Below, piece by piece: positions 17,961 through 28,104 of a stretch of 64,000 nt of DNA; position 1 is the stretch's first letter; the number at the start of each line of letters is the position of its first letter. Source of the stretch: Rhodoferax saidenbachensis (GTDB taxonomy: Bacteria > Pseudomonadota > Gammaproteobacteria > Burkholderiales > Burkholderiaceae_C); NCBI RefSeq assembly GCF_001955715.1, contig NZ_CP019239.1, positions 1,302,001-1,366,000 of the forward strand. Direction: 5' to 3'. The position numbers and the translations under genes are program-made. The notes beneath the pieces are model-generated. The model made no database searches. It was not told where the DNA came from and saw only the letters and a list, made by a program, of their open reading frames with translations.

Positions 17961-20558
17961 TTAGCTCAGATTGGCCAGTGCGCGTTGGGCTTTGGCCCGC
18001 ATCTCGCCAGTGGCTTCGGCAACCACCTCTTCGATGAGGGCTCGGGCACCGTCTTCGTCGCCGATGGAGACGAATTCTTCGGCCAGCGCCAATTTGGTTT
18101 CCAGGGGGTCTTCACCCACGCTGGTGGGCGATTCGGAAGGCTGCTCGGAGGGCGTGGGTTCCAGATCCAGCGACAGGGAACCCATGTCGAATTCCAGCAT
18201 GCCGGTGTCTTTTTCGGCTACGGGTTCAGCGGCGGCCACCGGCTCGACCTGCATGGGGCTGGTCGCGTCGAAATTGAGACCTGCACCATCGTTGCCACCC
18301 AGGCTCAGGCCGTCCATCGACAAGGAGATGTTGGGCAACTCTGGCGTGGGTTCTGGTGTGGGTGTCAGTGCGGCGGTGCCGGAAATGTCGAAGTCCAGGC
18401 CTGCCGCGGAGTCTTGCTCCGGCGCTTCCATTTTGAGCGTTTGTTCTGGCTTGGCTTCCGCAACGGTGCCACCGGTCACATCACTGATTGCGCTGGCGGG
18501 TTCGTCGTCCAGGGAGAAGTCCAGATCCAGGTCCAGATCCACACCGGGGCGGTTGTCTGCCAGGTCGGGATGCGCGGATTGCGCCACGGTGCTTGTCCCA
18601 AAAGCCGAGGCATCTGCGCTTTCGGTTGCGCCAGCCGAGCTGCCTGCCGATGGCGCACCACCAGGTTGGTACAAGGGATTTTCAGGGTCAAAGGCTAGGC
18701 CCATTTCGCAAATGCGGGCCCACTCTGGGCTGGCGTTGCCAGTGAGTTTGAAGGCCTGGGTGGCGGACGCTTCAAAGCCCTGGGCATCGCGCCGTTTGGC
18801 GAATATTTCCAGCAGCTTGGTGTGTATCGCCAGTCGGCCCGGGTTGGTGCGTACGGCTTCCTTGAGGATTTCTTCCGCTTGCAGATCGCGCCCGTAAGCG
18901 AGGTAAACATCGGCTTCCGCGACGGGGTCCACATCGTCGGCTGCATCCAGTTGGCTGGCCGAGTACACCATGGACGAATTGGAGGCCGGGCCATCGTTGG
19001 CCGTGTCCACGCGCTGTCCACCGCTGGCGCCGAAGAACGAGTCAGGTTGCAGACGGCTTTCGAGGAAGGAGCTGTCGACTTGCGCGGCGTTTTTCTTGCG
19101 TTGGCGAATTTTGTAGAAAGCCAAGCCAGCCAGGATTGCCAGCAAACCACCCGCGGCAGCGGGTACCAGCGGATCACCGAGCAATTCGTCCACCAACGAA
19201 GGCTCTTCCATGGGCGGTACGGCGACGGGAGCCGCTTTGGGCTTGGCCGGTGCCGAGGCAGCGGCTTGTGGCGCAGATGCCGGTGCAACGGGTGCTGCTG
19301 GTGCAGACGCAGCAGGGGCGGGTGCAGGTGTGGTGGCTACCGTGACGGCAGGGGTGGGAACTGCCGGTTTTCCGGCTTCAGACGCAGCAGGGGCCGGGGC
19401 TGTTGCAGCCTTGGGCGCACTGGCGGCTTTCATCTTGTCCAGGTCGCTGATGTTCTTGGCGATTTCAGCAGCGCGTGTAGCGGCGTCCTTCTCGGCGCGC
19501 TCTTTGGCGATCTTGGCATCGTCCGCTGCTTTGCTCTGCACAGAGCCTTTGGACAGCGTCAGCTTGTCAGGTGCTGCGCTGGCCGGCTTTTTGTCTTCCA
19601 CTTTGGCATCGATGCTGCCACTGGCTTTGCGATCGGCTGCAGGGACGCCGGCGCTGGGCGCGTTGGCCGCCAGATTGCGACGGAAATCGTTGAAATCCTT
19701 GCTCTGGGCCACGACGATCTGGCTGGCCTCGGCCGCGGGCACGGACTGCGCCTGTTCCGCGGTCGGCACGTTCATCACGGTACCGGCACGAAGGCGGTTC
19801 AGGTTACTGTTGACGAAGGCGTCCGGGTTGGCGCGCAGGAGCGCCACCAGCATCTGGTCCAGCGACACATTGGCGGCCTTGGTGCGCGCAGCAATCTTGC
19901 TGGCGTTGTCACCGTTCTTGACCGGGACTTGTTTGTCACCCTCCGCGCCGAGCGCGGTAAGGGGCTTGGCCGGCGCTGCGGCTGCTGGAGTCGCAGCTTT
20001 GGGGGCTGGCGGGGCTTTGGCAACGGGTGCACTGCGTGGGGTGTCACTGCTGACAGGTGCCGTGGTGGCTCTGACCGGCGCAGGTACGCTGGGTGCGGGA
20101 GAAATCTGGGGCAAGGTGGGTGCGACCTGGGCCTGGCGCAATACCGGCGGGTCAAACAACATGGTGTAGTCACGCACGATGCGTCCGGAAGCCCAACTGG
20201 CTTCGAGGATCATGTCCACAAAGGGATCGTTGATGGGACGGCTGCTGCTCAGGCGGATGTAGGCCGTGCCATTGGCACGACGCTGCAAGGACACCTGCAG
20301 ATTGGACATGGCGGGGTTGTATTCCATGCCCGCAGCGGTAAAGGCCTCGGGAGCCGCCACATTGGTGCGCAGGGAAGATGCCTCTTCGGCATTGATGTCC
20401 GGTACCTCAATTTCGGCGCGTAGGGGTTCGCCCAAAGCTGACTGGACCGTGAGGCGGCCGAGCGATAGCGCCATGACCTCGGTTCCAGACAAGCCGAGTA
20501 GCGCAACGGCTGCAGCCGCCAATGCGGTCTTTTGCCAACGATGTGACTTAGCGATCAA
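17961..20558 (-). CDS. fimV: FimV/HubP family polar landmark protein
   Basis: About 865 residues. The order is: signal sequence (ALAAAAVALLGLSGTEVMA), the conserved FimV N-terminal domain (LGRLTVQSALGEPLRAEIEV, LEASWASGRIVRDYTMLFDPP), a LysM-like peptidoglycan-binding region at about 209-273, a long Ala/Pro-rich linker, one transmembrane helix near 466-486, a cytoplasmic TPR-like region (DVYLAYGRDLQAEEILKEA) near 540-620, an acidic stretch and the FimV C-terminal domain (AEEFVSIGDEDGARALIEEV). Such proteins organise type IV pili and polar complexes. The start is TTG at 20558 with a GGAGG site eight bases upstream; no ATG is available. Confidence 0.9.
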   Translation of the reverse strand: MIAKSHRWQKTALAAAAVALLGLSGTEVMALSLGRLTVQSALGEPLRAEIEVPDINAEEASSLRTNVAAPEAFTAAGMEYNPAMSNLQVSLQRRANGTAYIRLSSSRPINDPFVDMILEASWASGRIVRDYTMLFDPPVLRQAQVAPTLPQISPAPSVPAPVRATTAPVSSDTPRSAPVAKAPPAPKAATPAAAAPAKPLTALGAEGDKQVPVKNGDNASKIAARTKAANVSLDQMLVALLRANPDAFVNSNLNRLRAGTVMNVPTAEQAQSVPAAEASQIVVAQSKDFNDFRRNLAANAPSAGVPAADRKASGSIDAKVEDKKPASAAPDKLTLSKGSVQSKAADDAKIAKERAEKDAATRAAEIAKNISDLDKMKAASAPKAATAPAPAASEAGKPAVPTPAVTVATTPAPAPAASAPAAPVAPASAPQAAASAPAKPKAAPVAVPPMEEPSLVDELLGDPLVPAAAGGLLAILAGLAFYKIRQRKKNAAQVDSSFLESRLQPDSFFGASGGQRVDTANDGPASNSSMVYSASQLDAADDVDPVAEADVYLAYGRDLQAEEILKEAVRTNPGRLAIHTKLLEIFAKRRDAQGFEASATQAFKLTGNASPEWARICEMGLAFDPENPLYQPGGAPSAGSSAGATESADASAFGTSTVAQSAHPDLADNRPGVDLDLDLDFSLDDEPASAISDVTGGTVAEAKPEQTLKMEAPEQDSAAGLDFDISGTAALTPTPEPTPELPNISLSMDGLSLGGNDGAGLNFDATSPMQVEPVAAAEPVAEKDTGMLEFDMGSLSLDLEPTPSEQPSESPTSVGEDPLETKLALAEEFVSIGDEDGARALIEEVVAEATGEMRAKAQRALANLS

Positions 20559-20642
20559 TTTTGTAGCCTCCGGTGTTCGGGTGAGCGGCAATTTACTTCT
20601 CAATTTGCGGCCAAATTACCCGACTCTCAAAACGTAAAAAGT

Positions 20643-20671
20643 ACCATAACATCAATGTCTTAGCCTGACAA
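20643..20671 (-). promoter_or_regulatory. Candidate sigma70 promoter for fimV
   Basis: On the minus strand TTGTCA (20671-20666), a 17-base spacer and TATGGT (20648-20643) lie about 85 bases upstream of the fimV start. The -35 box is flanked by an inverted CTTAGC/GCTAAG pair (20659-20677), a possible operator. Confidence 0.4.
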
Positions 20672-20743
20672 GCTAAGAAACCTTTTAACTTTGAAAGCCC
20701 CCGGCCCCGAGGCAAATCTCAGGGTGAAATTGTTGCCAATCGA

Positions 20744-20781
20744 CAACGACAGACCGCAAGTTCACAGGCGGTCTGTCGTTG
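20744..20781. terminator. 14-bp perfect inverted repeat downstream of asd (non-canonical terminator)
   Basis: CAACGACAGACCGC (20744-20757) pairs perfectly with GCGGTCTGTCGTTG (20768-20781) across a 10-base loop, 12 bases after the asd stop. No U tract follows in the asd direction, so it may be a stabilising 3' hairpin or a protein site rather than a simple intrinsic terminator. The rest of the asd-fimV gap holds the fimV promoter region. Confidence 0.55.
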
Positions 20782-20792
20782 AAATGGCTGGT

Positions 20793-21923
20793 TTATGTTG
20801 CTAGCAAAATCCGTAGCATGCGACGCAGTGGTTCTGCGGCTCCCCAGAGCAATTGGTCGCCAATGGTGAAGGCGCCCACGTATTCAGGTCCCATCGCCAG
20901 CTTGCGAATGCGGCCAACCGGGATGGTCATGGTGCCGGTTACCGCCACGGGGGTCAGGTCCTTGATCGTGGCTTCGCGGGTGTTGGGTACCACTTTGACC
21001 CACTGGTTGTCCGCGGCAATCATGGCTTCGATGTCGGCCACGGGCACATCCTTCTTGAGCTTGAAGGTCAGGGCCTGGCTGTGGCAACGCATGGCGCCCA
21101 CACGCACGCAGAAGCCGTCCACGGGAATAGCGGCGGAGTTGAAACCTTCGCCCATGCCAAGTATCTTGTTGGTTTCGGCCATACCCTTCCACTCTTCCTT
21201 GGACATGCCGTTGCCCAGGTCCTTGTCGATCCACGGGATCAGGCTGCCGCCCAGCGGTACGCCAAAGTTGGCGGTCTCGGCACCGGTCAGGGCGCGCTGC
21301 TTGGCAGAGACCAAGCGGTCGATTTCCAGAATCGCGCTCTTGGGGTCGTCCAGCAGGGCTTTGACTTCCGAGTTCAGTGTGCCGTACTGGGTCAGCAGTT
21401 CGCGCATGTGTTGTGCGCCGCCACCAGAGGCAGCCTGGTAAGTCTGGGTGCTCATCCACTCGACCAGACCGGCCTTGTAAAGCGCGCCCACGCCCATCAG
21501 CATGCAGCTGACGGTGCAGTTGCCGCCCACCCAGTTTTTGCCGCCCTTGGCCAGCGCGTCCTGGATGACGGGCATGTTGACGGGGTCCAGGATGATGACC
21601 GCGTCTTTCTCCATGCGCAGGGTGGATGCGGCGTCGATCCAGTGGCCGTTCCAGCCCGCTGCGCGCAGCTTGGGGAACACCTCGGTGGTGTAGTCACCGC
21701 CTTGGGCGGTGATGATGATGTCGCAGCGCTTGAGCGCGTCGATGTTGAATGCGTCTTGCAGCGTGGTTTCGTTTTTGGCTTGCGCAGGGGCCTTGCCGCC
21801 TGCGTTGCTGGTGGAGAAGAACAGGGGTTCGATCAGGTCGAAATCCTTTTCTTGCACCATGCGGTCCATCAAAACCGAGCCGACCATGCCGCGCCAGCCA
21901 ACCAAACCTACCAACTTGCTCAT
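20793..21923 (-). CDS. asd: Aspartate-semialdehyde dehydrogenase
   Basis: 376 residues. The N-terminal [14 protein letters not shown] binds NADP. The catalytic Cys is in [13 protein letters not shown] near residue 136, with [13 protein letters not shown] later containing the catalytic His. It is the gram-negative type with the long insert. It makes aspartate semialdehyde for lysine, methionine, threonine and cell-wall diaminopimelate. It lies between leuB and fimV. Confidence 0.96.
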   Translation of the reverse strand: MSKLVGLVGWRGMVGSVLMDRMVQEKDFDLIEPLFFSTSNAGGKAPAQAKNETTLQDAFNIDALKRCDIIITAQGGDYTTEVFPKLRAAGWNGHWIDAASTLRMEKDAVIILDPVNMPVIQDALAKGGKNWVGGNCTVSCMLMGVGALYKAGLVEWMSTQTYQAASGGGAQHMRELLTQYGTLNSEVKALLDDPKSAILEIDRLVSAKQRALTGAETANFGVPLGGSLIPWIDKDLGNGMSKEEWKGMAETNKILGMGEGFNSAAIPVDGFCVRVGAMRCHSQALTFKLKKDVPVADIEAMIAADNQWVKVVPNTREATIKDLTPVAVTGTMTIPVGRIRKLAMGPEYVGAFTIGDQLLWGAAEPLRRMLRILLAT

Positions 21924-22031
21924 ATCAACGCCTTTTCAAAAAGTTAAACAAACAATGCTCTTACACGAGTGTTTATGGACTTGTTTGCCCGGCTCGTCTG
22001 GCCGGGTGGGCGCACGACGAACCAGGCTGGG

Positions 22032-22133
22032 TCAGCCCTTAATGGTCGTGGTTTTGGTGATAGTTGCGCGCGCTGCCTTGCTTGCCAGGGCGGCAGAAGC
22101 AATGCTCAGGGAGAGAGGGAGGGCGGCAAACAT
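22032..22133 (-). CDS. Possible 33-residue small hydrophobic peptide
   Basis: An ATG frame between leuB and asd reads MFAALPLSLSIASAALASKA and then a short basic/Thr-rich tail. It resembles a signal peptide with almost no mature part. No good ribosome site is visible. It may be real, because small genes of this sort are easily missed, or chance. This 310-bp asd-leuB gap otherwise contains only weak hairpins and the asd promoter region. Confidence 0.25.
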   Translation of the reverse strand: MFAALPLSLSIASAALASKAARATITKTTTIKG

Positions 22134-22177
22134 GGCTTTATTGTAGCTCGAAATAAAAATTTTCTGCCCCGCGCGGA

Positions 22178-22226
22178 CTGAAATGGTTTTTCAGTGGCAG
22201 GGCAACAACGCAGTGTGTCGCCCTGC
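22178..22226 (-). terminator. Possible weak terminator hairpins after leuB
   Basis: Two small stems lie just past the leuB stop: GCCCTGC/GCAGGGC (22197-22226, 16-base loop) and CTGAAA/TTTCAG (22178-22194). Neither is followed by a strong U tract on the minus strand, so termination here is uncertain. Confidence 0.3.
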
Positions 22227-22235
22227 AGAGGGTCG

Positions 22236-23306
22236 TTACGCCAGCGCTTTCACCACGGCGTCGCCCATCTCCTTGGTGCTGGCGCGGGTGGTGCCTTCGC
22301 TGTAGATGTCGGCCGTGCGGAACCCTTGCTCAAGTACCTTTTTCACGGCGGCTTCAATGCGCAGCGCGGCGGCTTCCTGGTTCAGGCTGAAGCGCAACAT
22401 CATGGCAGCGGACAGGATGGTGGCCAGCGGGTTGGCAATGCCTTTGCCGGCAATGTCGGGCGCGCTACCGTGGCTGGGCTCATACAGGCCCTGGTTGCTG
22501 CTGTTCAGGCTGGCCGAGGGCAGCATGCCGATGGAGCCGGTGAGCATGGAGGCTTCGTCCGACAGGATGTCTCCGAACATATTGCCGGTGACCAGCACGT
22601 CAAACTTCTTGGGCGCCTTGACCAGTTGCATGGCGGCGTTGTCCACCAGCATGTGGTCCAGCTCGACGTCGGGGTACTGCTGGCCCACTTCGACCATCAC
22701 GTCTTTCCAGAGCTGCGAGGTTTCCAGCACGTTGTTCTTGTCCACGCTGGTCACGCGCTTGCTGCGCTTGCGTGCGGCCTGGAAAGCCACGTGGGCAATG
22801 CGCTCGATCTCGGGACGGCTGTAGCGCATGGTGTCGAACGCTTCTTCGGCACCGGGGAAGTGGCCGTCGGTGGCGATGCGGCGGCCGCGCGGCTGACCGA
22901 AGTAGATGTCGCCGGTCAGCTCGCGGATGATGAGGATGTCCAGGCCGGCGATGAGTTCGGGCTTGAGGCTGGAGGCGCCCACCAGTTGCTCGTAACAAAT
23001 GGCGGGGCGGAAGTTGGCGAACAGGCCCAGGTTTTTGCGCAGGCCAAGGATAGCCTGCTCGGGGCGGAACTGTCGCTCCAGCTTGTCGTATTTCCAGTCG
23101 CCCACGGCGCCGAACAACACGGCGTCGGCTTCCTTGGCCAGTTTCAGGGTGGCTTCGGGCAGGGGGTGGCCATGCGCGTCGTAGGCCACGCCGCCGACCA
23201 AGGCGGTTTCCATTTCCAGGGGGAGGGCCAGCGCGTTCAGCACCTTGACGGCTTCCGCGACGATTTCGGTACCAATGCCGTCACCCGGCAACACTGCGAT
23301 TTTCAT
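22236..23306 (-). CDS. leuB: 3-isopropylmalate dehydrogenase
   Basis: 356 residues. [37 protein letters not shown] (seen as [21 protein letters not shown]), DNAAMQLVK and [18 protein letters not shown] (substrate, metal and NAD sites) identify the decarboxylating dehydrogenase of leucine synthesis. It follows leuD after a 79-bp gap that holds a repeat copy, so leuC-ecn-leuD-leuB could be one transcript with reduced flow into leuB. Confidence 0.96.
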   Translation of the reverse strand: MKIAVLPGDGIGTEIVAEAVKVLNALALPLEMETALVGGVAYDAHGHPLPEATLKLAKEADAVLFGAVGDWKYDKLERQFRPEQAILGLRKNLGLFANFRPAICYEQLVGASSLKPELIAGLDILIIRELTGDIYFGQPRGRRIATDGHFPGAEEAFDTMRYSRPEIERIAHVAFQAARKRSKRVTSVDKNNVLETSQLWKDVMVEVGQQYPDVELDHMLVDNAAMQLVKAPKKFDVLVTGNMFGDILSDEASMLTGSIGMLPSASLNSSNQGLYEPSHGSAPDIAGKGIANPLATILSAAMMLRFSLNQEAAALRIEAAVKKVLEQGFRTADIYSEGTTRASTKEMGDAVVKALA

Positions 23307-23360
23307 ATTCAGACTTTGAGTTTGGTGAAGGCGGGTGGCGTTATACGCCGAATTCCGCCT

Positions 23361-23397
23361 GATTTGCTATTATTTTCGTAGCTGCTTACGCACGCAT
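23361..23397 (-). repeat. Dispersed repeat family 1, copy 5 (partial)
   Basis: Minus strand: GTGCGTAAGCAGCTACGAAA, then ATAATAGCAAATC, the right half of the family. The leuD stop codon TAA (23386-23388) lies inside it. Confidence 0.7.
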
Positions 23398-24036
23398 GGT
23401 GTGGGCTAACCACGGTTTTTGTGCCAAACGTTGTGCTTCGAAGGCCTTGATCTTGTCTGCATGGCGCAGGGTCAAGCCAATGTCGTCAAAGCCGTTGATC
23501 AGGCAGTACTTGCGGAAGGCCTGCACATCAAAGGCAATCTCTTCGCCCTGAGGCTTCATGATCACTTGGCGCTCCAAGTCGATGGTGAGCTGGTAGCCAG
23601 GGAAGGCCAGCGCTTCGCTGAACAACTGGTCCACCTGGGCTTCCGTCAGCACGATGGGCAACATGCCGTTCTTGAAGCTGTTGTTGAAGAAGATGTCCGC
23701 GTAGCTGGGCGCGATGATGGCGCGAAAACCGTATTGGTCCAGCGCCCACGGTGCGTGTTCGCGCGAGGAGCCACAACCAAAGTTCTTGCGCGCCAGCATG
23801 ATGCTTGCTCCCGCGTAGCGCGGCTGGTTCAGCACAAAGTCCGGATTGGGCTTGCGGCTGGCCGGGTCCTGTCCGGGATAGCCCGCATCCAGATAACGCC
23901 ACTCGTCAAACAGGTTCTGGCCAAAGCCGGTCTTGCGGATGGACTTGAGAAACTGCTTGGGGATGATGGCATCCGTGTCCACGTTCTCGCGGTCCATGGG
24001 CGCGACCAGGCCCTTGTGGATGGTGAACTTGTTCAT
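23386..24036 (-). CDS. leuD: 3-isopropylmalate dehydratase small subunit
   Basis: 216 residues. [29 protein letters not shown] at the N-terminus and [15 protein letters not shown] near residue 80 are the aconitase swivel-domain signatures of LeuD. With LeuC it isomerises 2- to 3-isopropylmalate. Its ATG overlaps the stop of the upstream entericidin-type gene (ATGA), so its translation is probably coupled to that small lipoprotein gene. Confidence 0.96.
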   Translation of the reverse strand: MNKFTIHKGLVAPMDRENVDTDAIIPKQFLKSIRKTGFGQNLFDEWRYLDAGYPGQDPASRKPNPDFVLNQPRYAGASIMLARKNFGCGSSREHAPWALDQYGFRAIIAPSYADIFFNNSFKNGMLPIVLTEAQVDQLFSEALAFPGYQLTIDLERQVIMKPQGEEIAFDVQAFRKYCLINGFDDIGLTLRHADKIKAFEAQRLAQKPWLAHTMRA

Positions 24037-24161
24037 TTCTTGGCCGCGCCTTCGATTTTTTCTCCAGCCTTCTGGATGTCCTGGCCTACGCCCTTGACGG
24101 TATTGCAGCCGGTCAACACGAGCAGGAAGGAAGCGGCGATCAGGGTAACGAGTGTTTTCAT
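24033..24161 (-). CDS. Entericidin A/B-type small lipoprotein
   Basis: 42 residues: [19 protein letters not shown], then a short charged mature part ([20 protein letters not shown]...). The lipobox LTGC and the [15 protein letters not shown] segment match the entericidin EcnA/EcnB family, small cell-envelope lipoproteins known from a toxin-antidote pair in enterics; only one is present here. It lies between leuC and leuD, has AAGGAG-like spacing (GGAGTACCCC upstream), and its stop overlaps the leuD start. Its link to leucine synthesis is unexplained. Confidence 0.85.
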   Translation of the reverse strand: MKTLVTLIAASFLLVLTGCNTVKGVGQDIQKAGEKIEGAAKK

Positions 24162-24185
24162 GGGGTACTCCTTGAGTGCAAAGGC

Positions 24186-25658
24186 TTAGCTGAATTTACG
24201 GATGTCGACAAAGTGGCCATGGATGGCGGCAGCCGCAGCCATCGCGGGGCTGACCAGATGGGTGCGTCCACCGGCGCCCTGGCGGCCTTCGAAGTTGCGG
24301 TTGCTGGTGGAGGCGCAGCGCTCGCCGGGCTCCAGCCGATCGGCATTCATGGCCAGGCACATGGAGCAACCGGGTTCGCGCCACTCAAAACCTGCGGCCT
24401 TGAAGATTTCGTGCAGACCTTCGCGTTCGGCCTGGTCTTTCACCAGACCGGAGCCGGGCACCACCATGGCCAGCTTGATGTTTTTGGCCACTTTTTGGCC
24501 CAGCTTCTTCACCACGGCCGCGGCTTCGCGCATGTCTTCAATGCGGCTATTGGTACAGGAGCCAATGAACACCTTGTCGACGAACAAGTCGTCCAGTGCC
24601 TTGCCGGGCTCCAGGCCCATGTAGGTGAGCGCGCGCTCAATGGCTCCGCGCTTGTTGGCGTCCTTTTCCTTGTCCGGGTCTGGCACGCGACCATCAATGC
24701 CAAGCACCATTTCAGGCGAAGTGCCCCAGGTGACCTGCGGCAAAATCTGCGTCGCATCGAGCTCCACCACGGTGTCGAAATGTGCGCCGACATCGGTGTG
24801 CAGCGTCTTCCAGTAGGTAACGGCTTGGTCCCACTCCACGGCGGCAGCATCGCCGTTGATGGCACTGTGGCCAGGGGCGAGAGGGCGGCCTTTGACGTAG
24901 TCAATCGTCTTTTCGTCTACGGCCACCAAGCCAGCGCGTGCGCCAGCTTCGATGGCCATGTTACAGACGGTCATGCGGCCTTCCATGCTCAGTGCACGTA
25001 TGGCCGAGCCACCGAATTCGATGGTGTAGCCGGTGCCACCAGCCGTGCCAATTTTGCCAATGATGGCCAGCACGATGTCCTTGGCGGTAATGCCTTTGGC
25101 GACCGAACCGTCGACCTTCACCAGCATGTTCTTGGCCTTTTTTGCCAGTAGTGTTTGCGTGGCCATCACGTGCTCGACTTCGCTGGTACCAATGCCGTGT
25201 GCCAATGCGCCGAAGGCACCGTGGGTTGATGTGTGCGAATCGCCACAGACAACAGTCATGCCAGGCAGCGTGGCACCGTTCTCGGGCCCGATGACGTGCA
25301 CGATGCCCTGGCGTTTGGACAGGAACGGGAAGTAGGCGGCGGAGCCGAACTCAGCAATGTTGCTGTCCAGCGTGGTGACCTGTTCCTTGCTGGTCGGGTC
25401 GGTGATGCCGTCGTAGCCGCGTTCCCAGCCGGTGGTGGGCGTGTTGTGGTCGGCGGTGGCGACGATGGAGCTGACACGCCAGACTTTGCGACCTGCCACG
25501 CGCAGGCCTTCAAAGGCCTGCGGGCTGGTCACTTCGTGCACCAAATGGCGGTCGATGTACAGAATGGAGGTGCCGTCGTCTTCAGTATGGACAACGTGGT
25601 CGTCCCACAATTTGTCGTACAGGGTACGGCCGGTGTTGGGTGTGCTGGTGCTGGCCAT
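24186..25658 (-). CDS. leuC: 3-isopropylmalate dehydratase large subunit
   Basis: 490 residues. The [4Fe-4S] cysteines are in [15 protein letters not shown] near residue 365 and in [11 protein letters not shown] near residue 430, with [28 protein letters not shown] upstream, all diagnostic for LeuC of the aconitase family. First enzyme gene of the leu block, 24 bases downstream of the LysR regulator, so the regulator may be co-transcribed with it. Confidence 0.96.
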   Translation of the reverse strand: MASTSTPNTGRTLYDKLWDDHVVHTEDDGTSILYIDRHLVHEVTSPQAFEGLRVAGRKVWRVSSIVATADHNTPTTGWERGYDGITDPTSKEQVTTLDSNIAEFGSAAYFPFLSKRQGIVHVIGPENGATLPGMTVVCGDSHTSTHGAFGALAHGIGTSEVEHVMATQTLLAKKAKNMLVKVDGSVAKGITAKDIVLAIIGKIGTAGGTGYTIEFGGSAIRALSMEGRMTVCNMAIEAGARAGLVAVDEKTIDYVKGRPLAPGHSAINGDAAAVEWDQAVTYWKTLHTDVGAHFDTVVELDATQILPQVTWGTSPEMVLGIDGRVPDPDKEKDANKRGAIERALTYMGLEPGKALDDLFVDKVFIGSCTNSRIEDMREAAAVVKKLGQKVAKNIKLAMVVPGSGLVKDQAEREGLHEIFKAAGFEWREPGCSMCLAMNADRLEPGERCASTSNRNFEGRQGAGGRTHLVSPAMAAAAAIHGHFVDIRKFS

Positions 25659-25682
25659 GGTTTTCCTTCGTGGTCTTGGATT

Positions 25683-26618
25683 TTATGCTTGGAGGGGTTG
25701 GGGCTGGGCCGATGCGGTCAGGTGGTCCACCAGCAGGCGGGCGGTACGCGGCAAGCTCGAAAAATCGCGCGCCACAAGGTCGATCTGGCGTGTTGCCCAG
25801 ATGTCGGTGAGCGCTACAGATACCAGTTCACCCACGCCGCGCATGAGCTGGAACGCCTGTAAGGGCATAACGCCAATGCCCAGCCCGTTGTGGATCATGC
25901 GGCACATGGCATCCAGGCCTGTGACCTGGATGCGCAGTTTGACCGAGCGCCCCAATTGGGCGGCCGCTTCGCGCATGGCCAGATAGATGGAGCTGTTGGA
26001 GTGCAGGCCGACGTGGTCAAAGGCCAAAGCGTCTTCAAAAGCGATGGCGGGCTGCTGGGCCAGCACGTGGCCTTTGGGCACCACCATGACCAACTGGTCT
26101 TGCCGATAGGCGTGGCGCTGCAACTCGCCGATACCGTTGGCCGTATTGCAGATGCCCAGGTCGGCGGCGCCTTCCTGGACCGCACGGATGACCTCGGTAC
26201 TGAGGTGTTCTTCCAAATCAATTTTTACTTCCGCATGCTGGCGGATAAAGGCGCCCAGGTCTTCCGGTAAAAACTGCACGATGGCCGAGATGCTGGCGTG
26301 GATGCGCACATGGCCGCGCACACCGTCCGCGTATTCACTGAGCTCGCCCTGCATTTTTTCCAGGCTGAACAGCACAGTACGCGCGTGGTGCAGCAGGCTT
26401 TCACCGGCCGGGGTCAGGTCTACGCCACGGGTATGGCGGTATAGCAAAACCGTATCCAGATTGGCTTCCAGGTCACTGAGGCGCTTGCTCACGGCAGACG
26501 GGGCTATGAATTCGCGTTCAGCCGCCTTGCCAATGCTGCCCAGCTCGCAGACGGCTACAAAGAGCTGCAGCGAAGTCAGATCCATGCGGCGAGCGAAACT
26601 GCGTTCAGAGTTCTTCAT
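25683..26618 (-). CDS. LysR-family transcriptional regulator
   Basis: 311 residues. An N-terminal winged helix-turn-helix (LQLFVAVCELGSIGKAAERE, then APSAVSKRLSDLE) is followed by a periplasmic-binding-like effector domain with a typical LVMVVPKGHVLA strand. The start may be ATG 26618 or the internal ATG at 26585 (MDLTSLQLF), which fits family N-termini equally well. It is immediately upstream of and co-directional with leuC; control of the leu block is an inference from position only. Confidence 0.88.
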   Translation of the reverse strand: MKNSERSFARRMDLTSLQLFVAVCELGSIGKAAEREFIAPSAVSKRLSDLEANLDTVLLYRHTRGVDLTPAGESLLHHARTVLFSLEKMQGELSEYADGVRGHVRIHASISAIVQFLPEDLGAFIRQHAEVKIDLEEHLSTEVIRAVQEGAADLGICNTANGIGELQRHAYRQDQLVMVVPKGHVLAQQPAIAFEDALAFDHVGLHSNSSIYLAMREAAAQLGRSVKLRIQVTGLDAMCRMIHNGLGIGVMPLQAFQLMRGVGELVSVALTDIWATRQIDLVARDFSSLPRTARLLVDHLTASAQPQPLQA

Positions 26619-26738
26619 GGGGCGTTAAATGCCATCGCGTTTTACGATGAATCATTATTTTCACCCTTTAAAAAGATTTTTGACATCGTTTTTCGAGATG
26701 ACTGTCATTCCCAGAGCTGATTTTTGTGGCCTGGAATG

Positions 26739-26776
26739 TAAAAACCCACCCGGTGTTACCACCGGGTGGGTTTTTA
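26739..26776. terminator. Intrinsic terminator after gltA, perfect 17-bp stem
   Basis: TAAAAACCCACCCGGTG (26739-26755) pairs perfectly with 26760-26776 over the loop TTAC. In the gltA (leftward) direction the stem ends in a U-rich run. It also insulates the LysR gene. The rest of the 175-bp gap holds the LysR promoter region. Confidence 0.93.
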
Positions 26777-26793
26777 CGTTTACGACGTGCGGC

Positions 26794-28104
26794 TTAACGT
26801 TGGCCGATAGGGGCCACGTCGCGGCGCACTGCACCGGTGAACAACTGACGTGGACGGCCGATTTTGTATTCGGGATCGCCAATCATTTCGTTCAACTGAG
26901 CGATCCAGCCCACGGTACGGGCCAGCGCGAACACTGCGGTGAAAAGTGGCACAGGAATGCCAATGGCGCGCTGCACGATGCCGGAGTAGAAGTCGACGTT
27001 GGGGTAAAGCTTGCGCTGCACAAAGTAGTCGTCTTCCAGGGCAATCTTTTCCAAAGCCATTGCCAGTTTGAACAGCGGGTCGTTTTCCAGCCCCAATTCG
27101 GCCAGTACTTCCTTGCAGGTTTCCTGCATGAGCTTGGCGCGTGGGTCGTAGTTTTTGTAAACGCGGTGGCCAAAACCCATCAGCTTGACGCCGGAGTTCT
27201 TGTCCTTGACCTTTTCCATGAATTCGCCAACCTTGCTGATACCACCCATGCGCTGGATGTCTTCCAGCATGTTCAGGCAGGCTTCGTTGGCACCGCCGTG
27301 GGCAGGGCCCCACAGGCAGGCCACGCCAGCGGCAATGGCTGCAAACGGGTTGGTGCCGGAGCTGCCGCACAGGCGCACGGTGGAGGTGGACGCGTTTTGT
27401 TCGTGGTCGGCATGCAGCGTGAAGATGCGGTCCATTGCACGCTCAATGACGGGGTTGACGACGTAGGGCTCGCAAGGCGTAGCAAACATCATGTGCAGGA
27501 AGTTGCCGGCATAGCTCAGCTCGTTCTTCGGGTACATGTAGGGCTGGCCGACGGTGTACTTGTAAGCCATGGCCACCAGCGTAGGCATCTTGGCAATCAG
27601 GCGGATCGCGGAAATGTCGCGGTGCTCTGGGTTGGTGATGTCGGTGCTGTCATGGTAGAAGGCCGACAGAGCGCCCACCAGGCCGGTCATGATGGCCATG
27701 GGGTGGGCATCGCGGCGGAAGCCACGCAGGAAAAACTGCATCTGCTCGTTGACCATGGTGTGCTGGGTCACGCGGTGGGTGAACTCGACCTTGCCTGCGG
27801 CATTGGGCAGGTTCCCGTACAGCAGCAGGTGGCAGGTTTCCATGAAGTCGCAGTTGGTCGCCAACTGCTCAATGGGGTAACCACGGTACAACAGTTCGCC
27901 CTTGTCACCATCGATGTAAGTAATGGCCGACTGACACGACGCGGTGGACAAAAAGCCCGGGTCGTAAGTGAACATACCGGTCTGTGCGTAAAGCTTGCGA
28001 ATGTCCACAACATCGGGGCCCACATTGCCGTGGTACACCGGCAAATCTACGCTGGGGCTGCCGTTACTGAACGACAGGGTGGCTTTGTTGTCAGCTAATT
28101 TCAT
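26794..28104 (-). CDS. gltA: Citrate synthase, type II
   Basis: 436 residues. [16 protein letters not shown] near residue 265 and [16 protein letters not shown] near 308 carry the catalytic His residues. The N-terminal small beta domain ([20 protein letters not shown]) marks the hexameric gram-negative type, usually inhibited by NADH. Its start overlaps the sdhE 3' end by 14 bases, placing it at the end of the sdhCDAB-sdhE-gltA operon and before a strong terminator. Confidence 0.97.
   Translation of the reverse strand: MKLADNKATLSFSNGSPSVDLPVYHGNVGPDVVDIRKLYAQTGMFTYDPGFLSTASCQSAITYIDGDKGELLYRGYPIEQLATNCDFMETCHLLLYGNLPNAAGKVEFTHRVTQHTMVNEQMQFFLRGFRRDAHPMAIMTGLVGALSAFYHDSTDITNPEHRDISAIRLIAKMPTLVAMAYKYTVGQPYMYPKNELSYAGNFLHMMFATPCEPYVVNPVIERAMDRIFTLHADHEQNASTSTVRLCGSSGTNPFAAIAAGVACLWGPAHGGANEACLNMLEDIQRMGGISKVGEFMEKVKDKNSGVKLMGFGHRVYKNYDPRAKLMQETCKEVLAELGLENDPLFKLAMALEKIALEDDYFVQRKLYPNVDFYSGIVQRAIGIPVPLFTAVFALARTVGWIAQLNEMIGDPEYKIGRPRQLFTGAVRRDVAPIGQR

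Noticed and set aside
18822..20423. 533-codon open frame antisense to fimV, and similar long antisense frames opposite sdhA and acnB
   Set aside because: Low-complexity or domain-free translations with codon bias mirroring the real gene on the opposite strand.
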